A DNA stretch of 41,609 nucleotides from Lachnospiraceae bacterium UBA4260 (GTDB lineage: Bacteria > Bacillota > Clostridia > Lachnospirales > Lachnospiraceae). Every line of letters starts with the position of its first letter. Position 1 is the first letter of the stretch. The notes under the pieces were generated by a model, which ran no database searches, was not told the origin of the DNA, and was given only the letters and a program-made list of their open reading frames with translations. Where the stretch lies: assembly GCA_002395235.1 (NCBI GenBank), contig DGWK01000036.1, positions 3,402 through 45,010 on the forward strand. Reading direction: 5' to 3'. Below are positions 14,998 to 22,016 of the stretch, one piece after another. The position numbers and the translations under genes are program-made.

Positions 14998-15003
14998 CGC
15001 CCG

Positions 15004-16113
15004 TCAATTGCCCGGCGTCAGCTCGAAGGTCTCGTCCACGAGCAGAGTGCCGATGTCGTCATCCGAATAGACGATCATAGGCAGGGAGATTTCCTTGACC
15101 TCTGTGATCTCGTTCTCGGCCAGTGCGTTTTTGTCCCAGAGAACGGTGGCGTACGATCTTTTGCCGGCTGCCACGATATCCGCCCAGAAGGGGTCGCACA
15201 TGATGCCGTTTATGGAAGTATTATTGGCGCTGAAGACCAGGTCCTTGTCGGTCTTGTTGACCAGATAGACCTGCATCGCGAAGCCCCAGCTGTTGTCCGG
15301 CTCAAAGCCTGTCACGATCACGCTGCAGCTGTCGTTGTCGACAAGGACCTGATCGGTATCCGCCGATTCGCGGACGGTTTCGGAAGCCTTGTCCTCGCCC
15401 AGCGGACAGACGGTGAACGGATCGTGCATCAGAGGCGCCTCCGTGTAGTCGTCGTCATTGTAGACGTTGAGCGTGAAATCGACCTGTGTGACCTCGTCGA
15501 TCCCGCGCTTTTGCAGCGCGTCGCGCATCCAGGTGATCTCGCAGTTCCCTTTCTTGCCGGAACTGATCACTTCCGCCCAGAAGGGGTCGCACATTACGCC
15601 GTTTACAGAGACTTTTTCAAACGAGAACATGAGATTCTTGTCTGTTCGGTTCTCGACATAAGCTTTCCAGGTGTATCCGAGTGCGGCGTCCGCCCGCACA
15701 TTTTTTATGGCAAAATAGAGCTCCTCATTGTCGACGATCACCTGGCTGAAGTCGGAGGCGGAGCCTTTAGAAGGCGCAGAGCCGTCTTTGGTACCGATGT
15801 CGGCTTTGGTGCCGGCGTCCGCCGTGCCCCAGTCAGTGACAGCGGATTCATTGGTGTCGGGGATCTGCGCGTCGCCGCCGGTCTTTCCCTGTGTCTGCGG
15901 TGATGCGCTGCCGCCGGCCTTTTCGTCACCGGCTTTGCCCTGTGTCTGCGATGATGCTGTGCCATCGCCCTTTGCGTCACCGGTCTTACCGGCTGACTGG
16001 GACGATTCGCCGCCCGGCTGCGCGCCTGACGAGCTGCCTGCGCCGCATCCTGAGCAGACGGCGGCCATAACAAGTGTAAAAATGAGCATAAAAATAACGG
16101 CTGATTTTCTCAA
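15004..16113 (-). CDS. Lipoprotein with two tandem copies of one extracellular domain
   Basis: 369 residues. The start codon is TTG at 16113, set by AGGAGG about 10 bases upstream. The signal peptide ends in AAVCSGC, giving a slightly unusual lipobox. A linker of about 95 residues rich in Gly, Ser, Lys and Thr (repeated QTQGKAG/QTQGKTG) follows. Then come two related domains of about 115 residues (about 125-240 and 248-366), sharing VDN, VNKTDKD, NGxMCDPFWA, GKK and a Tyr-Asn/Ser-Asp-Asp-Asp segment. No family was recognised with confidence; similar repeated beta-rich domains occur in clostridial lipoproteins of unknown function. It should sit on the outer face of the membrane with the linker crossing the wall. 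It is transcribed alone from the -10 at 16194. Confidence 0.75.
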   Translation of the reverse strand: MRKSAVIFMLIFTLVMAAVCSGCGAGSSSGAQPGGESSQSAGKTGDAKGDGTASSQTQGKAGDEKAGGSASPQTQGKTGGDAQIPDTNESAVTDWGTADAGTKADIGTKDGSAPSKGSASDFSQVIVDNEELYFAIKNVRADAALGYTWKAYVENRTDKNLMFSFEKVSVNGVMCDPFWAEVISSGKKGNCEITWMRDALQKRGIDEVTQVDFTLNVYNDDDYTEAPLMHDPFTVCPLGEDKASETVRESADTDQVLVDNDSCSVIVTGFEPDNSWGFAMQVYLVNKTDKDLVFSANNTSINGIMCDPFWADIVAAGKRSYATVLWDKNALAENEITEVKEISLPMIVYSDDDIGTLLVDETFELTPGN

Positions 16114-16193
16114 TACAGTAAAACCTCCTTTGTTGTTAAAAAGATAAAGTGTTTCGGTTCTACGTCTGATTTAAAATGCCGTTTACATGACCA

Positions 16194-16202
16194 AGTATAG
16201 CA
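16194..16202 (-). promoter_or_regulatory. Extended -10 promoter for the tandem-domain lipoprotein
   Basis: On the minus strand the sequence reads TGCTATACT (TG-N-TATACT), about 80 bases ahead of the TTG start at 16113. A clear -35 box is absent, as is common with extended -10 promoters. Confidence 0.55.
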
Positions 16203-16277
16203 CATTTTTGTGGGTACGGAGCATGAAAAAGTGATACACTTACAAAGGTTGCTATTTTGACAATGGAGGTCATTCGA

Positions 16278-17003
16278 GTGGAAGATCGATTCACACGCAC
16301 CAGGATCCTTCTGGGCGACGAAGCAATGGAAAAACTGAGGAACAGCCGGGTGGCGATCTTCGGCGTCGGCGGCGTCGGAGGCTACGTGGCGGAGGCGCTG
16401 GCCAGGAGCGGCGTCGGCGCATTTGACCTGATCGACCGCGACCAGGTCAGCATCACGAACCTGAACCGGCAGATCATCGCGACGACCGGGACGATCGGCA
16501 TGGACAAGACGGAGGCCATGGCGGCGCGCATCCGGGACATCAATCCGGAGGCCAGGGTGGTCCAGCACAAGTGCTTTTACCTGCCCGAGACGGCCGGCGA
16601 CTTCGACTTTACGCAGTACGATTACGTTGTGGATGCGGTGGACACAGTCACTGCCAAAATAGAGATCATCCTCCAGGCACAGCGCGCCGCAGTTCCCGTG
16701 ATCAGCAGCATGGGAGCGGGCAACAAGCTCGACCCCTCGAAGTTTGAAGTGGCAGACATCTATAAGACGTCTGTCGACCCTCTCGCGAGAGTGATGCGCC
16801 GGGAGCTGAAAAAGCGCGGCGTCAGAAAGCTCAAGGTGGTCTACTCCAAAGAAGAGCCTCTCAAGCCGCTCGGGCGGATCGAGGCGGATCCGGAGGCGGG
16901 GCGCAAGGATGTGCCGGGGAGCAATGCTTTTACGCCTTCGGCGGCGGGGCTTCTGATCGCGTCGGAGGTAGTGAAGGATTTGATCGGAATTGGACGGAAC
17001 TGA
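16278..17003 (+). CDS. tcdA: tRNA threonylcarbamoyladenosine dehydratase (TcdA, ThiF/E1 family)
   Basis: 241 residues from GTG 16278, chosen because GGAGGT at 16265-16270 is correctly spaced; TTG and ATG codons further upstream lack such a site. TcdA uses ATP to cyclise t6A37 of ANN-reading tRNAs to ct6A. The ThiF-type nucleotide-binding loop (VAIFGVGGVGGYVAEAL) is followed by LIDRDQVSITNLNRQ, the adenylation site, and by DAVDTVTAKIEI, which are hallmarks of the family. It lacks the CxxC zinc pairs of MoeB and ThiF proteins, which supports TcdA. The C-terminal part (KVVYSKEEP, then SNAFTPSAAGLLIASEVV) also matches. It is cytoplasmic. The MATE gene follows by 21 bases and may be co-transcribed. 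Confidence 0.9.
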   Translation: MEDRFTRTRILLGDEAMEKLRNSRVAIFGVGGVGGYVAEALARSGVGAFDLIDRDQVSITNLNRQIIATTGTIGMDKTEAMAARIRDINPEARVVQHKCFYLPETAGDFDFTQYDYVVDAVDTVTAKIEIILQAQRAAVPVISSMGAGNKLDPSKFEVADIYKTSVDPLARVMRRELKKRGVRKLKVVYSKEEPLKPLGRIEADPEAGRKDVPGSNAFTPSAAGLLIASEVVKDLIGIGRN

Positions 17004-17024
17004 ACGGAAGCAGGTAGAAAGTAA

Positions 17025-18407
17025 ATGAGTAAAGAGCAAGAACAGTACAGGAAACTGGTCCTGACGCCGGTGGAGCATTTAATTCCCCGGCTTGCGGTAC
17101 CGACGATCCTGAGCATGATGATCACGATGATCTATAACCTGGTGGACGCCTACTTTGTGGGAAGGCTGGGGACCAGCGCCAGCGCCGCGATCGGCGTTGT
17201 GCTGGGCGTGCAGTCGATCTTCCAGGCCTTCGGATTTATGATGGGACACGGCGCGGGGAGCCAGATCAGCCTGCGGCTCGGGGAAGGAGACCGGGACGCG
17301 GCGGACAGACTTTTCTCCACTGCATTTTTTCATGCGCTGGTGATCAGTGTGATCGTTGGCGCTCTGGGACTTCTGGGGCTGGAGCCGCTGATGCGCCTCA
17401 TGGGCAGCTCCGACACCATCCTGCCTTTTTCAAAGAATTACGGTTTCTATATTTTGATCTCGGGGCCGGCGCTGGTGGGAAGCTGCGTCCTGAACAACGT
17501 CATGCGCTACGAAGGACGGGCGGTTCTGGCCATGGTAGGCCTCGTGACGGGCGGCGTGCTCAACATGATCGGCGATCCGATCCTGATGTTCGGACTGGGA
17601 CTTGGCATAGACGGCGCAGGGCTGTCCACAGCTATCTCGCAGTACATCAGCTTCGGGATTCTGTTGTACATGGTCTTCAGCAAGAGGACGATCAGCCGGC
17701 TGTCCCTTCGGTACAGGTCCAATGATCCGGATGTGACGCTCAGCATTGTGCGGGTGGGTTTTCCGAGCCTGATCAGGCAGATGCTGAACAGCATCGCGAC
17801 CATCACGCTCAATCACTGTGCCATGCCTTACGGCGACGCGGCGATCGCGGCCATGGCCATCGTCGGCAGGATCGTGATGTTCATCGGATCGGCTATGATC
17901 GGACTGGGGCAGGGCTTCCAGCCGGTCTCGTCCTACAATTACGGCGCGCGCAAATACGCGAGGCTCAGGAAAGCCTTTTTCTTCACGGTCAAGGCGGGAA
18001 TGCTGGTGCTCGGCGTGCTGGCTGTGGTCGGCTTCCTGTTTCCTGCGCCCATCGTGCGGCTGTTTCGGGATGACCCGCAGGTCGTCGAGATCGGCAGCAG
18101 GGCGCTGCGCTTTCAGTGCATCGCGGTCGTCATGCAGCCTTTCAGCGTGACGTCCAACATGATGTTCCAAAGTATAGGCCGCAGTGAAGAAGCCTCCTTC
18201 ATGGCGCTTTTGCGCAGCGGGCTCTACTACATTCCGGCGCTTATGATCCTGCCTCTGTTTCTGGGGCTGACCGGTATCGAGTGCGCCCAGATGGTGGCGG
18301 ATATTCTCACGACCATCACTTGTATTCCGTTTGTGGCGCGTTTTCTGCGGGAGACGCCGAATGAGGATATGGTGTCGGAGATCGACAAAATGTATGGCGG
18401 GGCGTGA
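17025..18407 (+). CDS. MATE-family multidrug efflux transporter (MepA-like)
   Basis: 460 residues, the usual length, with about 12 membrane segments in two halves. Family marks include the N-terminal PRLAVPTILSMMITMIYNLVDAYFVGRLG segment, GHGAGSQISLRLGEGDR in the first half and GLGQGFQPVSSYNYGARKY in the second half, the last being typical of the MepA branch. It is expected to exchange Na+ or H+ for cationic drugs or metabolites at the cytoplasmic membrane; the substrate is unknown. The ATG at 17025 has a modest AGGTAG ribosome site. It is likely in a two-gene unit with tcdA and ends at a strong terminator. Confidence 0.88.
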   Translation: MSKEQEQYRKLVLTPVEHLIPRLAVPTILSMMITMIYNLVDAYFVGRLGTSASAAIGVVLGVQSIFQAFGFMMGHGAGSQISLRLGEGDRDAADRLFSTAFFHALVISVIVGALGLLGLEPLMRLMGSSDTILPFSKNYGFYILISGPALVGSCVLNNVMRYEGRAVLAMVGLVTGGVLNMIGDPILMFGLGLGIDGAGLSTAISQYISFGILLYMVFSKRTISRLSLRYRSNDPDVTLSIVRVGFPSLIRQMLNSIATITLNHCAMPYGDAAIAAMAIVGRIVMFIGSAMIGLGQGFQPVSSYNYGARKYARLRKAFFFTVKAGMLVLGVLAVVGFLFPAPIVRLFRDDPQVVEIGSRALRFQCIAVVMQPFSVTSNMMFQSIGRSEEASFMALLRSGLYYIPALMILPLFLGLTGIECAQMVADILTTITCIPFVARFLRETPNEDMVSEIDKMYGGA

Positions 18408-18410
18408 AAA

Positions 18411-18440
18411 AGGCGGGGAAAAACCCCGCCTCATTTTTTT
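18411..18440 (+). terminator. Intrinsic terminator after the MATE gene
   Basis: AGGCGGGG and CCCCGCCT form an 8-bp stem with an AAAAA loop, followed by CA and a run of seven T, starting four bases after the stop codon. Confidence 0.92.
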
Positions 18441-18445
18441 ATGCA

Positions 18446-18619
18446 GTTTTTAACTCAGGTGGGAAGTCTCCCGCCTCTACAGGCGGTGAGTTTGAAACAA
18501 ACCTTATTCAGTGGCGGGAGACAATCCCCCACTGAATTAAATGATGCACACGCGTGCGGAAAGGAAGGAGCTGTCCGAATGACAGCCCGCACGCGGCGCA
18601 GCGGCTCGCTCTGCGAGCC
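18446..18619. repeat. Non-coding stretch of successive hairpins between convergent genes
   Basis: At least four inverted repeats lie in a row: CCGCCT/AGGCGG (18471-18486); ATTCAGTGG/CCACTGAAT (18506-18537); a nested pair CGCGTGCGG/CCGCACGCG with GCTGTC/GACAGC inside it (18551-18595); and GGCTCG/CGAGCC (18603-18619). No coding sequence fits. The ATTCAGTGG hairpin resembles the subterminal hairpins of IS200/IS605-type elements, so this may be the remnant end of such an element, but no tnpA or tnpB sequence is present. Confidence 0.5.
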
Positions 18620-18672
18620 TTGAATGCGATTCTTTCGAGTATTTTTGTCTCTTTTTTGCGCGTCTGTATGAA

Positions 18673-19326
18673 CTACTTTGCAGTGCCCTGCGCATCTTCG
18701 ACTCGGCTGCAGCGCACGGCGCATCTTGTCTGGCCGCCCAGATTACAGGTGAACAGAGTCAAATCCCAGTCCAGCAGAGAAGTCTCGCTGTTGCCTGTGT
18801 TCTCGATCATCTGCTCCACCGCGGTGGGCTCCACTGTCTCGCGGTTTGTCACGATGTAGTGGATGGTCAGCCCTTCCACATTGGTAAAGTATACGTCCAC
18901 TCCGATGTCAATACTCAGAAGCCGTCCGAGATGCCGGTCAAAATTATGCGCGCAGATCACGAGATCGTCCGCGTAGTAGGAGCCGACAAATCTGCAGGGA
19001 GAGATTTTCAGGCGGGCGTAGTCCCACTCGGCCATGACCGGCAGAGAGAGATCTTCGGAGGGAATCTCAAGAATGCCGATATATTCATAGCCGTCGATCT
19101 CTTCGACGGGCATGGGAGTGTTGGGATCCATGTAGGGAGCGGGAGCGGCGGACTCTTCACTTTTCACATTCTCATCAATTTTCTCGATGAGCTGCTGTGA
19201 GACCTGCTGCGCTGCTTCTTTGGCCCGGTTGGCATCCCAGAGGTTATATGCTGCCAGCCCGACAGCGCCCAGAAGCATAAGAATTCCTAATATGATAAGG
19301 ATATTTCCTTTACTGTTCTTCTTCAT
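18673..19326 (-). CDS. Sortase-family transpeptidase, orphan
   Basis: 217 residues from ATG 19326 (MKKNSKGN); longer in-frame starts up to 19395 encode a poor membrane anchor. One N-terminal membrane segment (about residues 8-28) is followed by a charged linker and the catalytic domain. The sortase triad is visible: H127 in VICAHNF, C194 in LTLFTCN and R201 in GGQTRC. The IGILEIPS opening and the LPVM segment fit sortases widespread in clostridia; the class could not be assigned. It would cleave a TG-containing signal in secreted proteins and attach them to peptidoglycan. The only candidate substrate in the window is the giant surface protein, 7 kb away, so a link is inference. It lies upstream of convergent hairpins and downstream of dus on the same strand. 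Confidence 0.82.
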   Translation of the reverse strand: MKKNSKGNILIILGILMLLGAVGLAAYNLWDANRAKEAAQQVSQQLIEKIDENVKSEESAAPAPYMDPNTPMPVEEIDGYEYIGILEIPSEDLSLPVMAEWDYARLKISPCRFVGSYYADDLVICAHNFDRHLGRLLSIDIGVDVYFTNVEGLTIHYIVTNRETVEPTAVEQMIENTGNSETSLLDWDLTLFTCNLGGQTRCAVRCSRVEDAQGTAK

Positions 19327-19465
19327 AATGACTTGACAACCTTCCATATCAATCGCAGTTACCAAAAGAATAACGCGGCAGCCGCTTTTTATCAAGTATG
19401 TCCGATTTCCTTACCGCAGCAGGGCTGTTCCGGCCTTATTTCGAGGCGCGCCGGGCAGACCGCGC

Positions 19466-20458
19466 TCACCGCAGTCCCGACCTGATCCGCTCGATGCGGC
19501 AGCTGCTCAGCAGCACGCGCACTGCGGCTTCGTACTGCACGCGGCTGTTTGCCCGCCGGATCTCTTTGAGGCATTTGGAACCTTCCGGAAAGAGCTGGCC
19601 CATGTAGAACCACAGTTCTTTCATATGGCTGAGCACCACGGCGCTTCCGGGAAGAGTTTCCGTAAGCTGGCGGTAGAGTTCTTCGTGAAATTCGCCCAGT
19701 TCCTGCCGGCTGATCAGGCTTCCTCCCTGACATTGTCTAACGAGCGACGGGTCCGCCAGAAGTCCGCGTCCCATCATCACGCTGTCGATCGGCTTGCCGA
19801 CTGCCCGGCAGGCAGTCTCGATCTCACTTACATCTCCGACGCAGCAGAGATTGCCGTTATAGACTATGGGATTTACGCTGTTTTGCAGTACCAGAAGGAA
19901 GGCCTCCCTGTCCGGCACACCCCGGTACATGTCCTCGCGGCTTCGCGGATGCACGATCAGTTCGCTGATGGGATAGCGGTTGTAGATGTGCACGAGTGCT
20001 TCCGCTTCCTGGGTGCTGTCCGTGCCAAGGCGCGTCTTGACGGAGATCCGGACCGGAGGGAGCTCCGACGGGCGCCGGGCCAGGCCGTCAAAGACGCCGT
20101 CCAGATAGGCGCTCAGTTCGTCCGTAAATTTCAGGAGGCCGGAGCCCTTTTTCTTGCGCGCCACGGTCGGCATGGGGCAGCCCAGGTTCAGGTTGACTTC
20201 CCGGTAGCCGCGCTGCGCCAGTTCCTCCACCGCCCACAGCGTCTCGTCCGCCTTGTTGGAAAGGACCTGCGGCACGACGGGGACGCCGGCGTTGTTCTCG
20301 GGCGCCACGTCCTGCTTTTCCTTCGCTTTGAAGTGTTTGGTGTAGTTGGGCGCGACGAAGGGCGTGTAGTAGCGGTCCGTTCCGGGGAAGAATTTGTGGT
20401 GCGCGTTTCTGTATACGTAACCGGTGATCCCCTCGAGTGGGGCAAAATAGTAATTCAT
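19466..20458 (-). CDS. dus: tRNA-dihydrouridine synthase
   Basis: 330 residues from ATG 20458. Dus enzymes use FMN and NADPH to reduce uridines in the tRNA D-loop. The N-terminal FMN-binding start reads MNYYFAPLEGITGYVYR, and the catalytic Cys is C94 in NLNLGCPMPTVARKKKGSG, the family signature. VRISVKTRLG, LIVHPRSR, VYNGNL and SVMMGRGLLADPSL then follow in the order expected for the TIM barrel, and a small helical domain closes the protein. It is cytoplasmic. It probably has its own promoter at 20525. The downstream sortase gene on the same strand is 139 bases away and could be read through. Confidence 0.92.
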   Translation of the reverse strand: MNYYFAPLEGITGYVYRNAHHKFFPGTDRYYTPFVAPNYTKHFKAKEKQDVAPENNAGVPVVPQVLSNKADETLWAVEELAQRGYREVNLNLGCPMPTVARKKKGSGLLKFTDELSAYLDGVFDGLARRPSELPPVRISVKTRLGTDSTQEAEALVHIYNRYPISELIVHPRSREDMYRGVPDREAFLLVLQNSVNPIVYNGNLCCVGDVSEIETACRAVGKPIDSVMMGRGLLADPSLVRQCQGGSLISRQELGEFHEELYRQLTETLPGSAVVLSHMKELWFYMGQLFPEGSKCLKEIRRANSRVQYEAAVRVLLSSCRIERIRSGLR

Positions 20459-20524
20459 GGGGGCATTCCTTCTTTGTGTGGTTGATGGGGCAGGTGAAGC
20501 AATCGGCTATTGCGAGTCTGTTCT

Positions 20525-20533
20525 ATTTTAGCA
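20525..20533 (-). promoter_or_regulatory. Extended -10 promoter for dus
   Basis: On the minus strand the sequence reads TGCTAAAAT (TG-N-TAAAAT) with a weak TTCGGT -35 box 17 bases further up, about 70 bases ahead of the dus ATG. Confidence 0.45.
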
Positions 20534-20586
20534 CAGGAGACCCGGCTACCGAAAAAAATAAGGGGACCTGGCAACCATAAAATATG

Positions 20587-20615
20587 TTTACAAATTCATC
20601 TCTTGCGACTATAAT
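20587..20615 (+). promoter_or_regulatory. Promoter of the tRNA-Leu gene
   Basis: TTTACA and a perfect TATAAT are separated by 17 bases, about 25 bases ahead of the mature tRNA start, the usual arrangement for a strong sigma-A promoter of a stable RNA. Confidence 0.85.
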
Positions 20616-20639
20616 TGATACGTTAAGTATAAAACATTT

Positions 20640-20723
20640 GCCGGCGTGTCGGAATTGGCAGACGAGACAGACTCAAAATCTGTTGTCCGTGAGGGCGTGT
20701 GGGTTCGAGTCCCACCGCCGGCA
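20640..20723 (+). tRNA. tRNA-Leu (anticodon CAA)
   Basis: The acceptor stem GCCGGCG/CGCCGGC is perfect with discriminator A. The anticodon arm is ACAGA-CUCAAAA-UCUGU, giving anticodon CAA, which reads the Leu codon UUG. The long variable arm (TGTCCGTGAGGGCGTGT region) and the GGTTCGAGTCC T-arm are typical of a class II leucine tRNA. CCA is not encoded. The gene is a single transcription unit with its own promoter and terminator. Confidence 0.97.
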
Positions 20724-20728
20724 TCCTG

Positions 20729-20764
20729 AAAGGAAGTGGCTTTGATGGCTCGCTCCCTTTTTTT
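20729..20764 (+). terminator. Terminator of the tRNA-Leu gene
   Basis: AAAGGAAGTGG pairs with the TCGCTCCCTTT side in a stem with one mismatch and two wobble pairs, followed by a T-run to 20764. Confidence 0.6.
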
Positions 20765-20813
20765 GTGCACTTTTGGCTATTCTGTTCAGCTGGTTATATG
20801 CCGTTCATTTGTC

Positions 20814-20845
20814 TTGACATATCTGGTTAGTAATGCTAAACTAAC
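20814..20845 (+). promoter_or_regulatory. Promoter and overlapping palindromic operator of the AraC/ABC operon
   Basis: TTGACA at 20814 and TGCTAAACT (extended -10, hexamer 20837-20842) are 17 bases apart. The inverted repeat GTTAG-N10-CTAAC (20826-20845) lies across the -10, and TTAG-N5-CTAA is nested in it; another GCTAACC follows at 20857. A protein bound here would block RNA polymerase, so repression, perhaps by the regulator encoded just downstream, is plausible. Confidence 0.65.
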
Positions 20846-20894
20846 ATAGTTATAAAGTGCTAACCGGAACAGACTTTAGACGGCGGTGACACAC

Positions 20895-21266
20895 ATGGAA
20901 GCAGAAAAGACCAGAAACTGTACAGAATCTCAGGCAGAACTTGCGAAGCAGGCGAGCAGCTATGTTCTTGAACGCATGGATAAGCGAATCACGATCAAGG
21001 AGATCGCGGATCGGATGCATGTGTCCCAGACGCAGCTCAAGAACAGTTTTCGCAATTATTACGGCAATTCCGTCTACAAGTATATTCGCTCAAAGAAAAT
21101 GGAGCAGGCGGCAGCGCTGCTGGCGGAAGGGCAGCTCTCGGTGATGGAGATCGCCGGAATGTTCGGCTATGAGAACTGCAGCAAATTTGCGGCTGCGTTC
21201 CGGGGAGAATACGGCATGTCTCCGAGCGACTATCGCAGACAGCACAGGCAGGAAATTGACTTTTAA
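20895..21266 (+). CDS. Short AraC-family transcriptional regulator (DNA-binding domain only)
   Basis: 123 residues from ATG 20895, spaced correctly from GGCGGTG; a GTG at 20886 overlaps that site. The protein is almost entirely a two-helix-turn-helix AraC domain: first motif around ITIKEIADRMHVSQTQLKNSF, second around SVMEIAGMFGYENCSKFAAAFRGEYGMSPSDYRR, which is the AraC signature. It lacks the effector-binding arm of full-length AraC proteins (about 280 residues). It is the first gene of an operon with an ABC ATPase (33-base gap), an FtsX-type permease and a lipoprotein, so it most likely controls that operon through the palindrome at 20826. Confidence 0.88.
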   Translation: MEAEKTRNCTESQAELAKQASSYVLERMDKRITIKEIADRMHVSQTQLKNSFRNYYGNSVYKYIRSKKMEQAAALLAEGQLSVMEIAGMFGYENCSKFAAAFRGEYGMSPSDYRRQHRQEIDF

Positions 21267-21299
21267 GGATTGACAAAAAATCGACAGTTAAGGATTGAT

Positions 21300-21998
21300 A
21301 TGTTTCTCGAGATAAAACAGATAAAGAAAGCCTTCGGACAGGGCGACAGCCGCGTGGAGGTGCTCAGAGGGATCAATCTCTCTCTTAAAAAAGGAGAGTT
21401 TTGCGTGCTTCTGGGGCCTTCCGGATCCGGCAAGTCCACCCTGCTCAATATAATCGGAGGCATTGACAGTGCGGACTCGGGTGAAATCGTTATCGATGGC
21501 GAACCCATGTCCCATATGAAAGAAAAGCAGCTGACAATGTATCGCAGGAAGCATCTGGGCTATATTTTCCAGATGTATAACCTGATCCCGAATCTGACTG
21601 TCCGCGAAAATATTGAGGTCGGCGCATATCTGAGCGATAAGGCGCTGGATGTGGACGAGCTCTTAAGACTCCTGGGGCTCTGGGAGCACCGGGGCAAGGT
21701 GCCGAGCCAGCTGTCGGGAGGACAGCAGCAGAGGACGGCGATCGGCCGCGCGGTGGTCAAGAACCCGGATATTCTTTTGTGTGACGAGCCGACGGGCGCC
21801 CTGGATTACAAGACTTCCAAGGAGATCCTCAAGCTGATCGAGCAGGTCAACAAGACGTACGGCAACACGATCATCATGGTGACGCACAACGACGCGATCA
21901 AGTTCATGGCGGACACGGTCGTGCGCCTGAGGGACGGCGCGATCCGCGACACGGTGCGCAACGAGCGGAGAGTGAGCGCGGAAGAACTGGAGTGGTAA
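21300..21998 (+). CDS. ABC transporter ATP-binding protein (LolD/MacB/FtsE type)
   Basis: 232 residues from ATG 21300, preceded by AAGGA at 5 bases; a TTG at 21270 is a second possible start because the TTAAGGATTGA stretch is duplicated 25 bases upstream. All nucleotide-binding motifs are present: Walker A GPSGSGKST, Q-loop IFQMYNLIPNLTVREN, signature LSGGQQQR, Walker B ILLCDEPTGALD and H-loop MVTHND. The sequence is of the type that pairs with FtsX/MacB permeases and works by mechanotransmission rather than classical transport. It forms a complex with the permease that begins 18 bases after its stop. Confidence 0.95.
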   Translation: MFLEIKQIKKAFGQGDSRVEVLRGINLSLKKGEFCVLLGPSGSGKSTLLNIIGGIDSADSGEIVIDGEPMSHMKEKQLTMYRRKHLGYIFQMYNLIPNLTVRENIEVGAYLSDKALDVDELLRLLGLWEHRGKVPSQLSGGQQQRTAIGRAVVKNPDILLCDEPTGALDYKTSKEILKLIEQVNKTYGNTIIMVTHNDAIKFMADTVVRLRDGAIRDTVRNERRVSAEELEW

Positions 21999-22016
21999 GA
22001 CGGGAGCAGTTGCGGC

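Noticed and set aside
14974..15903. A 309-codon plus-strand frame opposite the tandem-domain lipoprotein
   Set aside because: It starts with RALMK copied from the short duplication and has no family match; the minus-strand frame has a signal peptide and a strong ribosome site.
16208..16238. A TTGTGG/GATACA promoter for tcdA
   Set aside because: The spacing is 19 bases and both boxes are poor; I could not support it.
17430..18434. A 334-codon minus-strand frame opposite the MATE gene
   Set aside because: The plus frame encodes a complete MATE transporter; the minus frame is Arg/His/Gln-rich with no motif.
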